From contig JBKJQB010000175.1 of NCBI GenBank assembly GCA_046594105.1, positions 1-18,349 of the forward strand: a DNA stretch of 18,349 bases, in the 5' to 3' direction. The DNA is from JBDSGC01 sp046594105 (lineage in GTDB: Bacteria; Acidobacteriota; Thermoanaerobaculia; Gp7-AA8). The notes beneath the pieces are model-generated. The model searched no databases. It worked only from the letters and a program-made list of their open reading frames with translations, and was not told the DNA's origin. Numbering within the stretch: the first letter of the stretch is position 1; each line of letters begins with the position of its first letter. This document shows, piece by piece, positions 12,752-18,349 of the stretch. Position numbers and translations under genes: made by a program.

Positions 12752-14424
12752 GGCCACCGATGCTCTGGCCCCTTCGCATCGCCGTGGCGCGCCTTCGTCC
12801 CTGGAACGCGACGTCGCTGTCGCGGCTGTTTGTGACGCTTGCCATCGGAGGAGCGTTTGTCTGGGGCGACTACGTGTTGTTCCGGCGCATCTTCCGAGCG
12901 CTCGGTGAGATCGAAGAGGCCACGCCATTCTTTGCCCTGGGGCTGCTGCGCAATCTGCTTGCGCTGGTTTTTCTGATGGCCGTGATCATCCTCTTCTCCT
13001 CCGCCATGACCGCGGCGATCGGAGCCTTCTTCACCGATCTCGATCTGGAGACCTATCATGTCGCGCCGCAAGGCAAGGGGCGGCTGGTGCTGGCGCGCTG
13101 GGGCAAGACCTTCCTGCAGAGCGCCACGATGGTGTTCGTGTTCATCGTCCCGATGTTCGTGGCCTTCGGGCAGCGCTATCACGCGCCCCGATCGCTGATT
13201 CCACTCCTGCTCATTCATCTCGCTCTGCTGTTGACCATTCCGGTCACGGCGGGCGCGCTGGTCATCGTGGCCCTGGTGAGATTCTTTCCCATCGGACGGG
13301 TGCACCAGATCGTGGCCACCATCGCCATCCTCGTCCTCACCGTCTCGGTGGTGGCCTTTCGCATGAGCCGCCCGGAGCGGCTCTTCGCGGCGGTGAGTAC
13401 CGACGATCTACGCGTGGTGCTGCAGACGGTGGAGCTTCCTTCGATCGACCGGTATCCCGGAACGGCCCTGGCGGACCTGATGGTGGCGGTGGCGGAGCAT
13501 CGCCAGCATCCCTGGTGGATCCCGAAGATCGTCGTCACCTCCCTGGTCCTTTTCTCGCTTTTTTTCGCAGTGGTGTCGAAAATCTACTTCCGAGCGTTTG
13601 TGCGGGCGCGCGAGAGTCTGGCACCGGCGGCGATTGGCGCGACGTCGATGACCGCCACGCTCGATCGTCTTCTGCGACCCTTCGAGCTGGAGACCCGAGG
13701 TCTGGCCGGGAAAGAAATGCGCGTGCTCACTCGGGACGTGGCGCAGTGGTCGCAGCTGTTTCTGATGGCGGCGCTGCTCTTCCTCTATCTCTACAACGTC
13801 CGGATGCTGCCGCTGGGGGGAGACGCACGGGCCACCATCGTGGCCTACGCCAATCTGGGAATGGCCGGCTTCGTGGTCGCGGCGATCTGCCTGCGCTTCG
13901 CCTTCCCATCAGTCTCATCGGAGGGGAAGGCGTTCTGGATCGTGCAGTCGGCGCCGATTTCCTATCGCCGGTTTCTGCTGGTCAAGGTTCTCGTTTACGG
14001 CACGCCGCTGACGTTGCTGTCCCTGTTGCTGACCGCGTTCACGAATCTGCTTCTGGATGCTGACGTAGTGGTGTGGACGTTCACGCTTCTCGGTGCGGCC
14101 CTGCTCGGAGTAACACTGGTCAGCCTCGGAGTGGCGCTGGGAGCGATGAATCCAAACTTCGCTGCCGAGAATCCGCTTCAGGTCGGACTCTCCCTCGGCG
14201 GGTTCGGGTACATGGCAGTCGCTCTCGCCTACGTCGGCGGCATCATGTTTCTGATGGCCCGGCCGGTGGTGCACTACCTGTTCTGGCGGGTGCTGGGAAT
14301 CGAGAACGAGCCGGTGGCAACCGGACTGCCGATCGTGATCGCGATCACCGTCTCCGTCGTGCTGAGCGTGTTTCCTCTCCTGTTCGCAGAAAAACGGCTC
14401 ACCGCACTCGGTGAAAGCCGGTAG
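12748..14424 (+). CDS. Putative ABC exporter membrane protein (12 predicted helices)
   Basis: It has 558 residues with about 12 hydrophobic segments. The first follows LSRLFVTLAIGGAFVWGDYV and the last is ITVSVVLSVFPLLF before a basic tail. The arrangement, the cytoplasmic stretches DLDLETYHVAPQGKGRLVLARWGKTF and SEGKAFWIVQSAPISYRRFLLVK, and the duplicated look (two similar halves of about six helices) match the putative ABC exporter permease family (ABC_tran_2 type). Substrate unknown. No ATP-binding subunit gene is present nearby. The start is ATG 12748, overlapping the ddl stop; the frame runs further upstream inside ddl but with no family sequence. Co-expression with ddl hints at an envelope role (inference only). 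Confidence 0.8.
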   Translation: MRPPMLWPLRIAVARLRPWNATSLSRLFVTLAIGGAFVWGDYVLFRRIFRALGEIEEATPFFALGLLRNLLALVFLMAVIILFSSAMTAAIGAFFTDLDLETYHVAPQGKGRLVLARWGKTFLQSATMVFVFIVPMFVAFGQRYHAPRSLIPLLLIHLALLLTIPVTAGALVIVALVRFFPIGRVHQIVATIAILVLTVSVVAFRMSRPERLFAAVSTDDLRVVLQTVELPSIDRYPGTALADLMVAVAEHRQHPWWIPKIVVTSLVLFSLFFAVVSKIYFRAFVRARESLAPAAIGATSMTATLDRLLRPFELETRGLAGKEMRVLTRDVAQWSQLFLMAALLFLYLYNVRMLPLGGDARATIVAYANLGMAGFVVAAICLRFAFPSVSSEGKAFWIVQSAPISYRRFLLVKVLVYGTPLTLLSLLLTAFTNLLLDADVVVWTFTLLGAALLGVTLVSLGVALGAMNPNFAAENPLQVGLSLGGFGYMAVALAYVGGIMFLMARPVVHYLFWRVLGIENEPVATGLPIVIAITVSVVLSVFPLLFAEKRLTALGESR

Positions 14425-14460
14425 AATCGCGCCACACCCTCAATTCCAATCGTGAAGGAG
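14422..14460 (+). promoter_or_regulatory. Candidate -10 box (TAGAAT) and strong ribosome binding site for the two small membrane proteins
   Basis: TAGAAT at 14422-14427 overlaps the stop of the exporter gene. AAGGAG at 14455-14460 stands 5 nt before the ATG at 14466, the clearest Shine-Dalgarno sequence in the window, giving a leader of about 30 nt. No good -35 hexamer is visible. Confidence 0.42.
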
Positions 14461-14465
14461 CTTCA

Positions 14466-14903
14466 ATGAGCGAGACGCCCCAGGTACCCCCTTCGTACAC
14501 GCCGCCGCCCCCTCCTCCCGGCGGAGGCTTTACCCCGCCACCTCCCCCACCGATCGGCGGCGGCACGGCGCCCGGCAGCGACCGAACACTGATGGTGGTC
14601 CTGTCTTATCTGTGGATCCTCGCGCTCATCCCGCTGCTGACGAAGAAAGACGATTCAGAAGTTCAGTGGCACGCCAAAAACGGGCTGGCCATCCTCGGAG
14701 CGGAGATCGCACTGTGGCTGGTCTTCACGATCGCTGGTTTTGCATTGCGGGGCGTGCTGGGTTCGCTCGGCTGCGGTCTGGCCGTGGTTCAGTGCGCGGT
14801 GTGGATCGGCTTCCTGGTCGTCCGCATCATGGCCATCATGAAGGGCGTTGCCGGCGGTCGCATGCGCTTGCCGGTCGTCAGCGACCTCGCCGACAAGATG
14901 TAA
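14466..14903 (+). CDS. DUF4870/Tic20-like small membrane protein with proline-rich N-terminus
   Basis: It has 145 residues. Residues 1-38 are a low-complexity proline/glycine stretch with two runs of six prolines (PPPPPPGGG and PPPPPPIGGG). The following part fits the DUF4870 (Tic20-like) pattern: a first helix LMVVLSYLWILALIPLL, the conserved KKDDSEVQWHAKNGLAI, then two or three further hydrophobic helices and a short polar tail. The cellular role of this family is not established. The N-terminus is probably cytoplasmic and disordered. The next gene starts 10 bp after its stop and has the same proline-rich design, so the two probably form one operon. A clear AAGGAG precedes the start. Confidence 0.8.
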   Translation: MSETPQVPPSYTPPPPPPGGGFTPPPPPPIGGGTAPGSDRTLMVVLSYLWILALIPLLTKKDDSEVQWHAKNGLAILGAEIALWLVFTIAGFALRGVLGSLGCGLAVVQCAVWIGFLVVRIMAIMKGVAGGRMRLPVVSDLADKM

Positions 14904-14913
14904 GGAGACGCAC

Positions 14914-15258
14914 ATGGATACGAATCTTCCCGGCAGCACTCCCCCGACACCACCACCACCCGCCGTGGGAGGCGGCAGCGGCGGCGAAGTCATTCATTCG
15001 CAGCAGCCTCCGAAGGATCCCATTCTCATCGGCGTGCTGAACCTGCTGGTGGGCGGATGCCTCGGCTACTTCATGATCGGGCAGAAGTTGAAAGGGATCG
15101 CCGCGCTGGTCATCTGGGTGATCGGCATTCCGTTCACCTGCGGAACCCTCTCCGGTCTGATCGGAATCGTCGCTGCGGTCGACGGCTATCTTCAGGCTCA
15201 GGCACTGCAGGCCGGTCACCCGGTCGGGCCCTGGACCTTCTTCCAGCAGCATCTCTGA
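14914..15258 (+). CDS. TM2-like small membrane protein with proline-rich N-terminus
   Basis: It has 114 residues. A proline/glycine-rich head (TPPTPPPPAVGGGSGG) is followed by KDPILIGVLNLLVGGCLGYFMIGQKLKGIAAL and a second hydrophobic segment, IWVIGIPFTCGTLSGLIGIVAAVDGY. This two-helix plan with GYFMIGQ and a D near the end of helix two resembles the TM2 domain. The function of such proteins in bacteria is unclear. The ATG at 14914 is preceded by GGAG within the TAAGGAGACG that also holds the upstream stop. A rho-independent terminator lies 25 bp after its stop, closing the pair. Confidence 0.78.
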   Translation: MDTNLPGSTPPTPPPPAVGGGSGGEVIHSQQPPKDPILIGVLNLLVGGCLGYFMIGQKLKGIAALVIWVIGIPFTCGTLSGLIGIVAAVDGYLQAQALQAGHPVGPWTFFQQHL

Positions 15259-15283
15259 GTCTTTCACTCTTCGCCACGAAGTG

Positions 15284-15317
15284 AACGAGGCGCCGCGCGG
15301 CGCCTCGTTTCTGTTTT
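15284..15317 (+). terminator. Rho-independent terminator after the TM2-like gene
   Basis: A perfect 12-bp stem, AACGAGGCGCCG / CGGCGCCTCGTT (15284-15295 and 15298-15309), is followed by TTTCTGTTTT-type T-rich sequence. The T-run is on the plus-strand side only, so it serves the plus-strand operon, not the convergent suf operon. Confidence 0.88.
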
Positions 15318-15343
15318 CTGAAGGTCGCGTTTCGTGGTTCTTC

Positions 15344-15473
15344 TGAGCGGAGCGAATGGAGCGGCGGCATCCTTGCCGGCCGGTCCGCCGGCTTCCAGCC
15401 GGCGCTGTTCGGCGAGATCCTGCGGGCAGGATGCCCGCGGACCGGCCGGCAGGATGCCGGCGCTCCGAAGGCA
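15344..15473 (-). repeat. Interspersed palindromic repeat (copy 2), between convergent operons
   Basis: Reverse-oriented copy of the repeat at 8781-8913. The match runs from TGAGCGGAGCG on the left through the GCCGGCAGGATGCCGGC core to GAAGGCAGCAA on the right, with scattered mismatches and one-base gaps. It lies 13 bp past the sufT stop and may act as a boundary between the convergent transcripts. No separate suf terminator is seen. Confidence 0.85.
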
Positions 15474-15485
15474 GCAAGGTCTCAG

Positions 15486-16043
15486 CTACCAGTACATGCC
15501 GAGCTGCAGTTTCGCTGCTTCCGACATCATGGTGCGGTCCCACTGTGGATCGAACACCACTTCGACGTCGGCCTGATGCACGCCGGGCAGCGACTCAACT
15601 TTCGACTTCACGTCGGTGGCCAGGACCGGACCCATGCCGCAGCCGGGGGCGGTGAGCGTCATCTTGATCTTCACGTCGGTTCCGGCGTCACCGCGATTGA
15701 GCTCGCAGAGATAGACCAGTCCGAGGTCGACGATGTTGACGGGGATCTCCGGGTCGTAGCAGGTCTTGAGCTGATCCCAGACCAGCTCCTCGAGTTTCTC
15801 CGGGGTCACGTCCGACGCGGCCTCGGCCGATGCTGGAAGGTTCTCCGCCGTCTTGCCGAGTGCCTCGACGTCCTTGCCGGAGATGCGCACCATCAGCCCG
15901 CGGTCGGTGATGATGGTGTAGGAGCCGCCGAGCGATTGGGTGATCGTCGCTTTGGCTCCTTCGGGAACCAGAACCTTCTCACCGCTGGGAATCATCACCG
16001 CCTGCGCTGCGCGGCTCAACGTCACTTCTTCTCGCATGTTCAT
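15486..16043 (-). CDS. sufT: SufT family Fe-S cluster assembly protein (MIP18/DUF59)
   Basis: It has 185 residues, the normal length for SufT, which helps mature Fe-S proteins in the cytoplasm. Seen: an N-terminal SufT-specific part (about 1-70; VTLSRAAQAVMIPSGEKVLV, GGSYTIITDRGLMVRISGKD), a short linker, then the DUF59 domain (about 82-170) with CYDPEIPVNIVDLGLVY, MTLTAPGCGMGP (Cys135) and FDPQWDRTMMSEAAKLQLG. The cysteine and the DPEIPVNIVDLG motif expected for the family are intact. The start at 16043 (MNMREEV) is chosen because its ATG overlaps the sufU stop by 4 bp; Met3 is an alternative. It is the last gene of the suf operon. Confidence 0.93.
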   Translation of the reverse strand: MNMREEVTLSRAAQAVMIPSGEKVLVPEGAKATITQSLGGSYTIITDRGLMVRISGKDVEALGKTAENLPASAEAASDVTPEKLEELVWDQLKTCYDPEIPVNIVDLGLVYLCELNRGDAGTDVKIKMTLTAPGCGMGPVLATDVKSKVESLPGVHQADVEVVFDPQWDRTMMSEAAKLQLGMYW

Positions 16044-16489
16044 TCGGTTGATACCACCTGTTGTTGGCCATCGATTGCACTCTTGAGGGTGTGCCACGCC
16101 AGGGTGGCGCACTTGACCCGTGCCGGAAACTCCGACACTCCGGAGAACGCTGCGAGGCGGCCCAGTTCTGCCGCGCTCAGTCCGCCCGAATCGCCGGTGA
16201 CCAGACGGTGAAAGACATCGAAGAGCTTGTGTGCGTCTCCCCGCGACTTCCCCTTGATCGACGAACTCATCACGGAGGCGGAGGCCTTGGAGATGGCGCA
16301 GCCGCTGCCGGTGAAGCCGATGTCCTTGATGTGGTCGCCGTCGACCTCCACGAAGATCGTGTAATGGTCGCCGCACAGCGGGTTGTAGCCGTCCACTTTG
16401 CTGGTCGCGGCGGGCAGCTCGTGAAAGTTGCGGGGGTTCTTATTGTGATCGAGGATCACTTGCTGGTAGAGCTCGCGGAGATCAGACAT
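16040..16489 (-). CDS. sufU: SufU zinc-dependent sulfurtransferase for Fe-S assembly
   Basis: Takes sulfane sulfur from the SufS persulfide and passes it to the SufBCD scaffold, acting in the cytoplasm. It has 149 residues, standard for SufU. Seen: opening LRELYQQVILDHNKNPRN, Cys39-Gly-Asp41 in NPLCGDHY, Cys64 in GSGCAISKAS and Cys127 in ARVKCATLAWHTL, the zinc ligands and sulfur-accepting position known for the family. The extra segment LSAAELGRLAAFSGVSEFPARVK before the last cysteine separates SufU from IscU. ATG 16489 begins 1 bp after the sufS stop; a longer start at 16507 would only add residues overlapping sufS. The pairing with sufS and absence of iscU/sufE nearby indicate the SufS-SufU system. 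Confidence 0.94.
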   Translation of the reverse strand: MSDLRELYQQVILDHNKNPRNFHELPAATSKVDGYNPLCGDHYTIFVEVDGDHIKDIGFTGSGCAISKASASVMSSSIKGKSRGDAHKLFDVFHRLVTGDSGGLSAAELGRLAAFSGVSEFPARVKCATLAWHTLKSAIDGQQQVVSTE

Positions 16490-16490
16490 A

Positions 16491-17759
16491 TCAGCGGAAA
16501 ACCTCAATGACTTCGTGAAGGCCGGCGACCAGCAGATCGGCTTCCTGGCGGGTGTTGTACAGGCCGAAGGATGCGCGGCCGGTTGCCGGGATTTTGAAGC
16601 GCATCATCAACGGCTGGGCGCAGTGGTGGCCGGTGCGGATGGCAATGCCCTTCTGGTCGAGGATGGTGCCGATGTCGTGCGGGTGGATTCCTTCGAGTGT
16701 GAAGGAGATGACGCTCGCCTTGACCGCGGCGGTGCCCACGATGCGCAGCCCCTCGATTTCCTGGAGGCGCTGCGTGGCGTACAGCAGCAGGTCGTGCTCG
16801 TGAGCCCCGATGGCTTCGATTCCCACGTGGTTCATGTAGTCGATCGCTGCGGCCATCCCGATGACGCCGGCGATGTTCGGCGTTCCCGCCTCGAACTTGT
16901 AGGGGAGTGCGTTATAGGTGGTCTTCTCGAAACTCACGGACAGGATCATGTCGCCTCCGCCCTGGTAGGGAGGCATGGCGTTCAGGATCGCTTCCTTGCC
17001 GTACAGCGCGCCGGTTCCAGTGGGCCCGTAGATCTTGTGCGACGAGAACGCATAGAAGTCGCAATCGAGATCCTGAACGTCAACGCGGAGATGCGGCACG
17101 CCCTGGGCGCCATCGATCAGCACCAGCGACCCGTTGTCGTGGGCCATGGCGATCATTTTTTTAAGCGGATTGATGGTGCCCAAAGCGTTGGAGGCGTGTC
17201 CGATGGCCACGAGCTTCGTGCGCGGGGTGAGCAGGCTGGCGTACTGGTCGAGGAGCAGCTCGCCGGCGTCGTTCACCGGGATGATGCGCAGACGCGCTCC
17301 CTTCTCGTCGCACAGCATCTGCCAGGGGACGATGTTGGAGTGATGTTCGATAGCGGAGATGAGGATCTCGTCTCCTGATCCGACGTTGGCCCGTCCCCAG
17401 GCAGTTGCCACGAGGTTGATCCCGTCGGTCGTGCCTTTGGTGAAGATGATCTCTTTCTCGTCGCGGGCGTTCAGGAACCGGGCAACGGTCGTGCGCGCGC
17501 CTTCGTAGGCGGCCGTGGCCACCTCGCTCAGATGATGGACTCCGCGATGCACGTTGGAGTTCTCCTCCGAGTAGTAGCGGACGATCCGGTCGATGACCGA
17601 TTGCGGCTTCTGCGTGGTGGCGGCGTTGTCCAGATACACCAGTCGCTTGCCGCGTATGTCTCGCTTCAGGATGGGAAAGTCTTCGCGAATGCGGGCCACA
17701 TCGAGCGGCGAGCCGCCGGACGTGGCGATCTCCGCTTCCATCGGAGCATGTGCGCTCAT
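16491..17759 (-). CDS. sufS: SufS cysteine desulfurase (class II)
   Basis: A PLP enzyme that converts cysteine to alanine and a protein-bound persulfide, the sulfur source for Fe-S clusters. It has 422 residues, slightly longer at the N-terminus than typical (about 405). Seen: YLDNAATTQKP (42-52), NVHRGVHHLS, EHHSN with His139/His140, LIDGAQGVPH with Asp217, PLP lysine Lys242 in SSHKIYGPTG, FEAGTPNIAG and the catalytic Cys380 in RTGHHCAQPLM. The RTGHHCAQP form is the class II (SufS) loop. The start at 17759 (MSAHAPMEAE) is fixed by a 4-bp ATGA overlap with the sufD stop; further upstream in the frame there is no family sequence. Its partner sufU starts 1 bp after its stop. Confidence 0.96.
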   Translation of the reverse strand: MSAHAPMEAEIATSGGSPLDVARIREDFPILKRDIRGKRLVYLDNAATTQKPQSVIDRIVRYYSEENSNVHRGVHHLSEVATAAYEGARTTVARFLNARDEKEIIFTKGTTDGINLVATAWGRANVGSGDEILISAIEHHSNIVPWQMLCDEKGARLRIIPVNDAGELLLDQYASLLTPRTKLVAIGHASNALGTINPLKKMIAMAHDNGSLVLIDGAQGVPHLRVDVQDLDCDFYAFSSHKIYGPTGTGALYGKEAILNAMPPYQGGGDMILSVSFEKTTYNALPYKFEAGTPNIAGVIGMAAAIDYMNHVGIEAIGAHEHDLLLYATQRLQEIEGLRIVGTAAVKASVISFTLEGIHPHDIGTILDQKGIAIRTGHHCAQPLMMRFKIPATGRASFGLYNTRQEADLLVAGLHEVIEVFR

Positions 17760-18259
17760 TGCGGTGCCTCTCCCTGGGGAAGCCGTTCGGGGATCGCGGT
17801 GAACAGCGCGCGGCGGATCTGCTCCCGGACTGGTTCGATCTTCATGTGCTCCACGATCTCGCTGGCAAAGGCGTAGACGAGCAGGTTCCGCGCGTCCTCC
17901 TGACCGATGCCCCGAGCCTGCAGGTAAAACATTGCTTCGTCGTCGAGCTGCCCGATGGTCGACCCGTGTGTGCACTTGACGTCATCGTTATGGATCTCCA
18001 GCGTGGGCTTGGAGTCGATGATGGCAGTCTCCGAGAGCAGCAGGTTGTGATTGACCTGCCGCGAATTCGTCTTCTGCGCGTTGGGCCTGACGATGATCTT
18101 TCCGTCGAAGATCCCGCGTGCGCTCTGATCGAGCACGCCCTTGTAGAGTTGCATGCTGTCGCAGTGGGGGCGGATGTGATCCACCACGGTCTGGTTGTCG
18201 GCGTGCTGCTTGCCGGACAGCGCGAAGAGGCCCTCCAGGTTCACGCTGGCACCCTCGCC
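17756..18259 (-). CDS. sufD: SufD, C-terminal part (partial at the window edge)
   Basis: Scaffold protein of the SufBCD complex that builds Fe-S clusters. Only about 167 C-terminal residues of some 400-450 are here. Seen: GEGASVNLEGLFALSGKQHADN, VDHIRPHC, KGVLDQSARGIFDGKI, AQKTNSRQVNHNLLLS, then IHNDDVKCTHGSTIGQLD and MFYLQARGIGQEDARNLLVYAFASEI, all in the usual SufD order, with the conserved His and Cys of the SufB/D C-terminal core. The frame stays open to the window end, but bases beyond about 18260 are an inverted copy of the gene's own sequence, so that stretch should not be taken as SufD N-terminus. The stop overlaps sufS by 4 bp. SufB and SufC are presumably upstream, outside the window. 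Confidence 0.9.
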   Translation of the reverse strand, partial: GEGASVNLEGLFALSGKQHADNQTVVDHIRPHCDSMQLYKGVLDQSARGIFDGKIIVRPNAQKTNSRQVNHNLLLSETAIIDSKPTLEIHNDDVKCTHGSTIGQLDDEAMFYLQARGIGQEDARNLLVYAFASEIVEHMKIEPVREQIRRALFTAIPERLPQGEAPQ

Positions 18260-18349
18260 ATCGAGGGTGCAAGCGTGAACTTGGAGGGCCTCTTCGCGCT
18301 GTCCGGCAAGCAGCACGCTGATAACCAGACCGTGGTGGATCACATCCGC
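18170..18349. repeat. 88-bp-arm inverted repeat at the right edge inside sufD (likely foldback or chimera)
   Basis: Bases 18170-18257 and 18262-18349 are inverted copies around a 4-bp centre (CCAT), with four mismatches in 88. Read on its own coding strand, each arm encodes the same SufD peptide (EGASVNLEGLFALSGKQ and on through VVDHIR). All four differences are silent: GCC/GCA, CTG/TTG, GCC/GCT, GAC/GAT. The right arm therefore looks like sufD sequence from a close relative joined head-to-head. Confidence 0.92.

Noticed and set aside
16490..16507. Longer sufU start at 16507
   Set aside because: It would overlap sufS by 17 bp and add residues absent from the family; ATG 16489 matches the SufU N-terminus and follows the sufS stop by 1 bp.
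18260..18343. Upstream extension of sufD to the GTG at 18343
   Set aside because: This stretch is the reverse complement of sufD itself, so the frame there is antisense sequence from a foldback, not real protein.
1..18349. tRNA, rRNA or riboswitch genes
   Set aside because: No cloverleaf-like sequence, rRNA signature or recognised riboswitch core was seen in the gaps; they are short or filled with palindromic repeats.

Overview
This window looks like an accessory-plus-housekeeping stretch from a GC-rich, diderm, free-living bacterium. The outer envelope is inferred from an MCE (MlaD) protein with a barrel-like C-terminus. The many short palindromic repeats, the frequent TA-rich -10 box placed about 6-7 nt before a start codon, and the gene content (SufT/SufU/SufS/SufD, an Asp-box propeller protein, a putative ABC exporter) suggest an Acidobacteriota-like lineage. 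That assignment is an inference from style, not proof. The window may be a whole metagenomic contig: both ends are palindromic, and the right end looks like a foldback or chimeric join.

Layout. Bases 1-523 are non-coding and full of palindromic repeats. Bases 536-4571 (+) hold a class 3 (Rhizobium etli type) asparaginase-family protein, a 2-aminomuconic/2-hydroxymuconic semialdehyde dehydrogenase, a 2-aminophenol 1,6-dioxygenase beta-type LigB protein and a small secreted protein of unknown function. The dehydrogenase and dioxygenase would act in successive steps of meta-cleavage of an aminophenol or 3-hydroxyanthranilate-like ring. Bases 4587-5324 form a module in which a small GIY-YIG nuclease gene sits between two copies of a palindromic repeat, the whole bounded by long inverted ends. 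This is the best candidate here for an undescribed mobile or repeat-propagating system. Bases 5456-7381 (-) encode an exported Asp-box beta-propeller protein.

Bases 7546-9845 (+) hold galU, a Phd/YefM-type antitoxin, a RelE/ParE-type toxin and maf. The antitoxin and toxin genes are pushed apart by a 130-bp interspersed repeat. Bases 9999-11537 encode a long MlaD-like protein: membrane anchor, MCE domain, helical stalk and a C-terminal region that reads like an outer-membrane beta-barrel. Bases 11660-14424 hold ddl overlapping a 12-helix ABC-exporter-type membrane protein. Bases 14466-15258 hold two proline-rich small membrane proteins (DUF4870/Tic20-like and TM2-like), closed by a strong intrinsic terminator.

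Bases 15486-18259 (-) are the tail of a SUF iron-sulfur assembly operon in the order sufD-sufS-sufU-sufT. Its genes overlap by 4 bp, except sufS-sufU, which are 1 bp apart. sufD is cut by the window edge. The last 180 bp form an 88-bp-arm inverted repeat whose two arms encode the same SufD peptide with only synonymous differences.
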